Positions 5,645 to 11,457 of a DNA stretch of 11,457 nucleotides are shown piece after piece. The stretch's first letter is position 1. Each line of letters opens with the position of its first letter. This DNA comes from Treponema sp. (lineage in GTDB: Bacteria; Spirochaetota; Spirochaetia; Treponematales; Treponemataceae), in NCBI GenBank assembly GCA_004554075.1, contig SFOB01000080.1:1-11457 (forward strand), in the 5' to 3' direction. The notes below the pieces were generated by a model that saw only the letters and a program-made list of their open reading frames with translations, did no database searches and was not told the DNA's origin. The position numbers and the translations under genes were made by a program.

Positions 5645-8600
5645 AATGACAAGACTCCGTCTGATCAACTGGCACAATTTTCAGGACGATACGATAGATT
5701 TTAAGAATATAACTTATCTTCTCGGAGTAAATGCCGTAGGTAAGACAACAATCATGGATGCTATCCGTTATTGCCTTACTACCAATAAAGATTTTAATAC
5801 CGCAGGTAATAAGAAGAGTGGAAGAACGCTTCTGGGCTCTGTTCATCAGAAACAGAGAGCAGAGGACAGTTATCTGCGCCCTGGACACACGGTTTCATAT
5901 ATTGGTGTCGAATTTAAGGATGAAGCGATAAACAAGACATTCGTGATCATCGTACGTGTTGAGTCAGAAACTCCGAAGCAGGATCTCAAAGGCGTAACTC
6001 AGGACTGGTATATAACTAAGCCGGGATATAGTCTTGAGGATATTCCGTTCTTTACGACTGTAAAAGAAGGCAAGAGACCTACATCCAGGGATGCTTTTAA
6101 GCTTGATAACAAGGGTATGGACAGAGCGTCTAATCAGACAGATGCCAGAAAACGTATCTGCAGAATCCTAGGGATAGGAGATTCTGAATCGCCCATAGGA
6201 AAGAAATTTAACGAAGTGTTCCATATGGGAACGAGCCTCGAAGATATCAAGGATATTCGTGAATTTATATATACATACATACTTCCGGAACCAGAGGTCA
6301 ATATTGAATTCTTGCAAAAGGATATGCAGGAGTTAGAGCGCCTTCAGGAAATACTTCAAGAAGCTCAAGAACGCGAAAAGCTTCTCGAACAGATTAATGA
6401 GAGAATTATAGAGGCAAAAGAGAGATTTGCCAAAGTAAAGGTTAATGAGTTACTTGTCGCATACGCTGAATACCAGGGCAATGAGGAGGAACAACAAGAG
6501 AATCGGCAGCTGATTGAACAGTATGAGTCGAGCATTGAGGTACTTGAACGAAAAATAGCAGAGTTATCTCAGAAGGAAAAGGAAGCGGCGGAACTTTTGT
6601 ATCAGGCAAAGAAGGCTGCCGAAGATGATGAAGACAATAAGGAGTTAACTGCTTTACAAAAAGAAAACGAAAGTAGGAAATCATCTTACGAAACGTACTG
6701 CAAACAAGCGGCTATTTATGAGACATTACTGTCTGAGTTGAAAGCACTCGGAAAGAAACTGTCTAGGTCAGGCATTGTATGTGAATGGGATGAAAAGATT
6801 CTTGAAGATGTGGAGGCTACAGAAGAAGAGCATTTATCAGAGATAAGGGCTGCAAGAAGTGCCTTGAATGCTATTCGCGAGACTATTAAAGATAAGGATG
6901 CTGATTTCAGAACCCATATCAAGGAATTGGAAACAACTATTGCAGAACTTGAAAGCCTGATTGCAGAATTGTCGTCCGGAAAGATGCCTTATTCGAAAGA
7001 AGCGCTTTTGGTCAGAGATCGGATTAATGAAGCACTTCTGGCTGAGAATAAAGCTGAGGATGCGAGACTTCTGTGTGAATGGCTTTATATGAATGATGAC
7101 AGCTGGCAAGATGCGGTTGAGAGCTATTTGAATACTCAAAGATTTAACATTATTGTTGCTCCTGAGAATTACCTTTTAGCAAAGAAGGTGTTTGTTTCTT
7201 TAGGAGATAGTGTTAAGGGAATAGGCCTTGTTGATACTCGAAAGTTAAATGGTACCCAGCAAAAAGAAGTGGGTTTCAGATATCTTTGTGATACTGTCGA
7301 GTCAGAGAATATTTATGCTAAGCGATATGTCGACTATATCATGCGAGGTGTTATCTGTTGTGAAAGTGCAGATGACCTTGAAAACCACAAGAAGAGTGTA
7401 ACAAGGGATCGCCTGAGATTTCAGAATTTCACCTTACAGAGGATGTCAAAGCAAGAGCACTATATTGGTGTTGATGCTATCCAAAAGAGATTGGATAAAA
7501 CTAAAACAGAGCTGACTTCCAGACAGGAGGAACTGGACGATATCAAAGGACAAAAGAAGGCATTTGACGATGTTTCGTCTTCGTATGACAAGTTCAATTC
7601 CGGGAATAAATTTGAGCAGATGGAGGAATATTCCGAGTCAAGGGAGAAGGCAATTGGAATTCAGCTTGATATCGAACAAACGGAAGAGCGCATAGAAGAA
7701 TTAACGAAAAATCCTATTCTTCGTGCGATGTTTGATCATGTCAGCGAATGCGAAGAAAATCAGAGAAAGATTAATGATGAGGTGACTTCTGAAAAGGCTA
7801 AGAAGCAAAATTTAGAGACCGATATCAAAAAACTCAGTAAACGCAATGAGGAACTTGCTGAATTGCTCGATGGAGTTAAAGCGGAATATGAGAGACAGCT
7901 TGATGGCGCGGAAGAGTATTCCGGCGAAGTGATAAAAAAATATGCTGATGAACGCAAGACCAAGAAAGCGGCAGATATTTCACGTATTTTCAGAGGTACT
8001 GCTAATCAGCAGAATATCAATTTGAACAATTATTTGAATCAGAATCTTATTCCTCTTCAGAACAAGTATACAGCTACCTATACTTGTGATTTTCCTGAAG
8101 GAATTGCCGGTGCTGCGAGATACCAGCAGGAGTACCTTGCGCTTAGAAATATTGAGCTGGAACGTCATAAAGCGGAACTGGTGCATGCACAGATCCGTTG
8201 TAAGGACAGATTCCGTAAAGAAGTTCTGTTCCGTATGAAAGATGATATCTTGCGTGCAAGGCAGCAATTCAAGCAGATCAATCGAGTTATGGAGAACCTC
8301 AGATATGGTGAGGAGAGCTACCGATTCGGGATTGATCGAAGCAAAGATAAAGAATTGGGAATGTTCTATGACATCATAATGGACAAGGACAATCAGCAGA
8401 TTGATCAGGATAATGAAATCATGATGTATCTTGCTGAAACCAATAAATCTGAAGTTTTTGAAAGTCAGATTGAAGATTTCATGAGTCGTATCATGATTGA
8501 TGTGGAAGAACATGCAAAAGAGAACCTTTCCGGCAATAAAACCGGTGCCAAGAGTATGGGAATGTATGTTGATTACAGAACATATCTTGACTATGACATC

Positions 8601-8972
8601 ATTGTGAAAAACAGTGTCACCGGAATAGAGGTTCCGTTGTCCAAGGTAAGTGGAGAAGGAAGTGGAGGAGAGAACCAGGCACCTTTCTATGTCGCTATCT
8701 GTGCGTCACTTCTTCAGATTTATGAACAAAATCCTGACGGATGTATCAAGCTCGTTTTGCTTGATGAGGCGTTCAATAATATGACCAGTGACCGTATTGA
8801 GCCAATGATGAACATGTTCAAAACATTGAATCTTCAGCTAGTTCTCATTGCGACTGCGGAAAAGGCTACTGCGATTCTGCCTTATTGCGATATAACATAC
8901 TCGATTGTTAAGTCTGGAAATAGAAATGCGATTGGTGTCTTCGAAAGGACTGGTGCACATGGAGTACAGTAA
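5637..8972 (+). CDS. jetC: Wadjet anti-plasmid system protein JetC (SMC/MukB-like ATPase)
   Basis: This 1111-residue SMC-like ATPase is the loop-extruding motor of Wadjet. The N-terminal head has the Walker A loop GVNAVGKTT at residues 30-38. The C-terminal head has the ABC signature SGEGSGGEN at 1005-1013, the Walker B LVLLDEAF at 1039-1046 (D1043, catalytic E1044), and a switch strand LVLIATAEK from 1068. Long Glu/Lys/Gln-rich coiled-coil arms run at about 230-475 and 600-870, with a globular hinge at about 475-600. All key ATPase residues are present, so the protein looks active. ATG 5637 is chosen for GAGGAGG at 5621-5627, 9 nt upstream; ATG 5646 (MTRLRL) is possible. A longer frame from 5511 lies inside jetB and has no support. 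It is shorter than MukB (about 1,480 aa), as is usual for JetC. The gene overlaps jetB by 8 bases and jetD by 14. Confidence 0.95.
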   Translation: MIKMTRLRLINWHNFQDDTIDFKNITYLLGVNAVGKTTIMDAIRYCLTTNKDFNTAGNKKSGRTLLGSVHQKQRAEDSYLRPGHTVSYIGVEFKDEAINKTFVIIVRVESETPKQDLKGVTQDWYITKPGYSLEDIPFFTTVKEGKRPTSRDAFKLDNKGMDRASNQTDARKRICRILGIGDSESPIGKKFNEVFHMGTSLEDIKDIREFIYTYILPEPEVNIEFLQKDMQELERLQEILQEAQEREKLLEQINERIIEAKERFAKVKVNELLVAYAEYQGNEEEQQENRQLIEQYESSIEVLERKIAELSQKEKEAAELLYQAKKAAEDDEDNKELTALQKENESRKSSYETYCKQAAIYETLLSELKALGKKLSRSGIVCEWDEKILEDVEATEEEHLSEIRAARSALNAIRETIKDKDADFRTHIKELETTIAELESLIAELSSGKMPYSKEALLVRDRINEALLAENKAEDARLLCEWLYMNDDSWQDAVESYLNTQRFNIIVAPENYLLAKKVFVSLGDSVKGIGLVDTRKLNGTQQKEVGFRYLCDTVESENIYAKRYVDYIMRGVICCESADDLENHKKSVTRDRLRFQNFTLQRMSKQEHYIGVDAIQKRLDKTKTELTSRQEELDDIKGQKKAFDDVSSSYDKFNSGNKFEQMEEYSESREKAIGIQLDIEQTEERIEELTKNPILRAMFDHVSECEENQRKINDEVTSEKAKKQNLETDIKKLSKRNEELAELLDGVKAEYERQLDGAEEYSGEVIKKYADERKTKKAADISRIFRGTANQQNINLNNYLNQNLIPLQNKYTATYTCDFPEGIAGAARYQQEYLALRNIELERHKAELVHAQIRCKDRFRKEVLFRMKDDILRARQQFKQINRVMENLRYGEESYRFGIDRSKDKELGMFYDIIMDKDNQQIDQDNEIMMYLAETNKSEVFESQIEDFMSRIMIDVEEHAKENLSGNKTGAKSMGMYVDYRTYLDYDIIVKNSVTGIEVPLSKVSGEGSGGENQAPFYVAICASLLQIYEQNPDGCIKLVLLDEAFNNMTSDRIEPMMNMFKTLNLQLVLIATAEKATAILPYCDITYSIVKSGNRNAIGVFERTGAHGVQ

Positions 8973-10176
8973 AGACATTATTAGCCGGTTGCTGGATATC
9001 TATGAACGAAGAAACGGATATGCCAAAAGACCGGAGGAATTGCGGTCTATACAGTTTGAGGTTTCAAAGGAATATCCGATTTACAAGGATCGGTATGATA
9101 ACGAGAAGTATAGAGATATCAACACTGCGATAGAAAAAAATGTTGCAGCCGGTTTGATCATTGCTGAAAAGGATCAGACTGGTCGATATTCGAAAATTAA
9201 GCTTAACATTGCCAGGGTTGATGAATGCTACGCCTTGTTAAAAAGAACAAGCATACCGGATCAGTGCAAAAAGGTTTTGAGTGTTTTAGAGAAGGCGAAC
9301 AACGTTGAATGTCTTCTGATTGGAAGGATTGTAAGTGATTTTTGCGAGCAAATTAAGGCCTATAAGAAGCTTCCTTATGATCTAGGATATGATGCGAGAC
9401 GCGTTGGGGAAGTATTACAGGTGCTTGAGGCTGTGACCAAACTTACGTCGGAGACATACATACGTAACTTCTCAACAGCACTATTCAAGGATTCAAAGAG
9501 ATTTCAAAGAGAGTATAGATCTACGACAGAAAGCATTTTGTTTAATTACACGGATGACGTTGTAGAAAAGGATGATATCCTTGGATATTACAATCTATAC
9601 GAGAATCCAACATATGTGCTTATCAAAGGAAACGCGAGGATTTGTTTCGATGAATCGGCTATCGAATTATCAGAGATGCCTGGAGGTATTGCTCTATCCA
9701 ATGGATCCCTTGCAGGGATTCATAAGATTTCAGTAAAAGCGGATAAGGTAATAACTGTTGAGAATCTCACCACCTATCACGATTGTGATGAACAGGATGC
9801 AGTATACATCTATCTGGGAGGTTATCATAATACTTCAAAGCAGAAACTTCTTGAATTGATATATGAAAACAACGGTGATAAGGAATACTATCATGAGGGT
9901 GATCTTGATGTGTATGGATTTTTGATCTTGAAGAATCTGATTGATAAGACACAGATTCCCTTTAAGCCGTTGTTTATGGATTTAGGAACGATAGAAAGGT
10001 TTTATCGTGCAGGATTATATAAGAACTTATCGGCACGGGATAGAAAGGTAATTACTTCAAAAAAGGATGGACAGCTTTCGGCATATAAGGATGTTTTGGA
10101 GTACATGCTGGCAAATGATTGCAAGGTTGAACAGGAATCTATCAAGGCAGTTGAATTGGTTGAAAGAAAAGCTTAG
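8959..10176 (+). CDS. jetD: Wadjet anti-plasmid system protein JetD (Toprim nuclease)
   Basis: This 405-residue protein has the two-part JetD layout: an N-terminal DNA-binding region (DUF3322-like, about 1-190) and a C-terminal Toprim region (DUF2220-like). The Toprim metal-binding residues can be assigned: E268 in ITVENLTTYH, the Gly-rich YLGGYHN at about 285-291, and D315/D317 in HEGDLDVYGF. JetD is the nuclease that cuts the circular DNA that JetABC has reeled in. ATG 8959 is chosen because AAAGGA at 8944-8949 is 9 nt upstream. The start lies inside jetC, a 14-base overlap, so translation is coupled. An upstream in-frame start at about 8905 lacks a ribosome binding site. The next gene, a SEFIR-type protein, begins 47 nt after the stop. 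Confidence 0.93.
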   Translation: MEYSKDIISRLLDIYERRNGYAKRPEELRSIQFEVSKEYPIYKDRYDNEKYRDINTAIEKNVAAGLIIAEKDQTGRYSKIKLNIARVDECYALLKRTSIPDQCKKVLSVLEKANNVECLLIGRIVSDFCEQIKAYKKLPYDLGYDARRVGEVLQVLEAVTKLTSETYIRNFSTALFKDSKRFQREYRSTTESILFNYTDDVVEKDDILGYYNLYENPTYVLIKGNARICFDESAIELSEMPGGIALSNGSLAGIHKISVKADKVITVENLTTYHDCDEQDAVYIYLGGYHNTSKQKLLELIYENNGDKEYYHEGDLDVYGFLILKNLIDKTQIPFKPLFMDLGTIERFYRAGLYKNLSARDRKVITSKKDGQLSAYKDVLEYMLANDCKVEQESIKAVELVERKA

Positions 10177-10223
10177 GCCAAGATGAATTTGCATAGCTAA
10201 TGGATGATTTGGAGGATGTAAAA

Positions 10224-11150
10224 ATGATCGAATGGAGTGAAGATAAGCCAAATGTATTTATTTCATATTCATGGGATGATGGTGCACACAAAGAGTGGGT
10301 TAAATCATTGGCAGATATTCTTTTAGATAATGGGGTTAATGCTATTTTGGATGATTATGATACTGAACCTGGGGATAGATTGCCTCATTTTATGGAGGAG
10401 GCAGTGAGTAAAGCGGATAAGGTTCTTGTTATTTGCACTGAAACCTATAAACGGAAAGCCGACAAGCGAGAGGGTGGCGTAGGCTATGAAGAACATATAA
10501 TCTCTTCGGAACTAATGAAGGGAAACGAAAGAAAGATCATTCCGATTCTTAGAAACGGTAAAGGTAATACAAGTATTCCAATTTGCTTGGCTGGTAAAAA
10601 ATATATTGATTTGTCGAAAGCAAACAAGCTTAACTACTCTGATGTTGAAGATTTGATTTTACATGGAATCTATGAACAGAAGTCAAAACCTATTGTTGGA
10701 AATAGACCCAAGGAAGTAAAACATTATGCGAAACGTGAGAACCCTGAAGATATTTATATAGTTGGGATTGTAGAAGATGAAGTGACCGCACCTAGGAATG
10801 ATGGGACTCCAGGTTGTGCTCTATATTGCGTACCTATTAGATTATCTAAAAGACCGAGTGAAATTTGGAAAGAATATTTTGTACAAACATGGCGAAATCC
10901 ACCAAGCTTTACCTTAATGCATAGATCCAGAATTGCATCTATTCAGTATGACAAGATAATACTAGATGGAACGACTCTTTAAGAAGTGCAGAAATACCAC
11001 AGAGAAACTCTTTTGTTGTGTGTAGAAATCGCAAATAAAATGGAAAAAGAACATATTAAACGGGAGAACGAGGCAAGAGAAAGAGCTCAGCGAGAAGAAG
11101 AGGAGCGGAAAAGAAAAGTTGCAGAAATGGCGAGCAAAATTGTCTTTTAG
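10224..11150 (+). pseudogene. SEFIR/TIR-type protein interrupted by an in-frame TAA
   Basis: The open part (10224-10982) encodes 252 residues. Residues 9-120 form a SEFIR/TIR-like domain: PNVFISYSWDDGAHKEWV, LLDNGVNAILDDYDTEPGDR, KADKVLVICTETY, then KIIPILRNG. E58/E59 in HFMEEAV are candidates for the TIR-type catalytic glutamate. The second half (PGCALYCVPIRLSKRPSE, WRNPPSFTLMHRSRIASI) matches the conserved C-terminal region of bacterial SEFIR proteins. The frame stops at TAA 10980-10982, right after ILDGTTL, then continues in the same frame for 55 codons (EVQKYHRETLLLCVEIANK, then a charged coiled-coil) to TAG 11148-11150. The family normally reads through here, with a Glu-type residue where the TAA is, so one base change could account for it. 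GGAGG at 10211-10215 lies 8 nt before ATG 10224. There is no promoter of its own; it probably belongs to the Wadjet transcript. It may be a dead gene, a working shortened protein, or a read-through gene. Confidence 0.8.
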
Positions 11151-11152
11151 GT

Positions 11153-11180
11153 GTCACATTACGTCACATTACGGTCACAT
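11153..11180. repeat. Tandem 10-bp direct repeats (2 full copies plus a partial)
   Basis: GTCACATTAC occurs at 11153-11162 and again at 11163-11172, and after one extra G a partial GTCACAT follows at 11174-11180. The array begins 2 nt after the last stop of the SEFIR frame and ends 24 nt before the -35 box of the DinJ promoter. A 10-bp period places each copy on the same DNA face, as expected of a cooperative binding site. Confidence 0.7.
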
Positions 11181-11204
11181 CAGGGCACTGATTTGAAAAA
11201 TGTA

Positions 11205-11233
11205 TTGCTTTTGTCCGTACATTGACTTATGAT
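11205..11233 (+). promoter_or_regulatory. Sigma-A promoter of the RelB/DinJ gene
   Basis: TTGCTT at 11205-11210 and TATGAT at 11228-11233 are separated by 17 nt. The inferred start lies about 20 nt before the antitoxin ribosome binding site. The tandem repeats lie just upstream. Confidence 0.65.
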
Positions 11234-11260
11234 ATGGGTAAAAGAAAGGGGCGTGATGAT

Positions 11261-11457
11261 ATGGCAGCCAAATCAGCAAATCTTTATGCAAGAATAGAGC
11301 CGGATGTTAAAGAACAGGCTGAGGGAATTCTGGCTACTTTGGGGATCCCGGCATCTAGTGCTATCAATATGTTTTATAAGCAGATCATTCTAAATAGGGG
11401 GCTTCCGTTTGAGGTAAAGATTCCAACTGCGAGACCTGTTGATATTTCGAGAATGAA
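11261..11457 (+). CDS. RelB/DinJ-family type II antitoxin (cut by window edge)
   Basis: The first 65 residues are visible: MAAKSANLYARIEPDVKEQA is the ribbon strand and first helix of the RelB/DinJ DNA-binding fold, followed by LGIPASSAINMFYKQII and LNRGLPFEV, the best-conserved part of the family. Such antitoxins bind a RelE/YafQ-type mRNA-cleaving toxin and repress their own promoter. AAAGGGG at 11245-11251 lies 9 nt before ATG 11261. An in-frame ATG at 11234 would sit almost at the transcription start, so it is unlikely. The toxin gene, if present, lies beyond the window. The frame is open to the last base. Confidence 0.88.
   Translation, partial: MAAKSANLYARIEPDVKEQAEGILATLGIPASSAINMFYKQIILNRGLPFEVKIPTARPVDISRM

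Noticed and set aside
7980..8513. Open - strand frame inside jetC (177 codons)
   Set aside because: Phe/Ile/His-rich composition is what the complement of Glu/Lys/Asp coiled-coil codons gives; it has no start signal.
3651..8972. Housekeeping MukBEF or Smc-ScpAB condensin
   Set aside because: The presence of a Toprim JetD, the short JetC and the JetA/JetB families point to Wadjet rather than chromosome condensin.
11153..11180. Short repeats considered as a CRISPR array
   Set aside because: The units are 10 bp, abutting, with no spacers; no cas genes are present.

Overview
The window looks like an accessory, defence-rich region of a low-to-mid-GC Firmicute chromosome, most likely a gut Clostridia/Lachnospiraceae-type organism. 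The grounds are AGGAGG-like ribosome binding sites in front of almost every gene, sigma-A promoters of the TTGATA-17-TATAAT kind, A/G-rich coding sequence, and protein families common in that group. I cannot name a species from the sequence alone. All convincing genes lie on the + strand.

Layout. Bases 1-652 are worn accessory DNA: the 3' end of an unknown gene, a small ORF whose start lies in the loop of a 10-bp inverted repeat, and an ORF that resembles only the C-terminal part of an ImmA/IrrE-type protein. Bases 838-2319 form a compact three-gene unit: a membrane-anchored rhodanese, a GNAT acetyltransferase, and a NifX/dinitrogenase-cofactor-family protein with a His/Cys-rich tail. A perfect 9-bp hairpin follows. 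Bases 2364-2677 hold no gene but carry a promoter-like sequence, an inverted repeat and a pair of 18-bp direct repeats. They lead into a 110-aa orphan protein that resembles the DNA-binding N-terminal domain of tyrosine recombinases; it has its own terminator.

The centre of the window (3264-10982) is a probable single operon. A near-consensus promoter with a 16-bp perfect palindrome just upstream drives a 73-aa XRE repressor-like protein. A complete Wadjet (JetABCD) system follows: JetA (kleisin-like), JetB (MukE-like), JetC (SMC/MukB-like ATPase with intact Walker A, signature and Walker B motifs) and JetD (Toprim nuclease with E268 and D315/D317 in place). Wadjet is known to recognise and cleave foreign circular plasmids by loop extrusion. 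Forty-seven bases after jetD, with no visible promoter of its own, comes a SEFIR/TIR-type protein. It is interrupted by one in-frame TAA, and the same frame continues for 55 more family-like codons to a TAG.

The right edge carries tandem 10-bp repeats, a sigma-A promoter and the start of a RelB/DinJ-family antitoxin that runs off the window, presumably with its toxin beyond.

How it works together: the XRE protein probably controls the operon through the palindrome. JetA, JetB and JetC form the motor complex and JetD cuts. The SEFIR protein may be a second, signalling or abortive-infection layer that has been lost, shortened or made dependent on read-through. The most notable points are the XRE-Wadjet-SEFIR arrangement, the single-codon interruption of the SEFIR gene, the palindromic operator candidate, and the unexplained repeats upstream of the 110-aa orphan gene and the DinJ gene.
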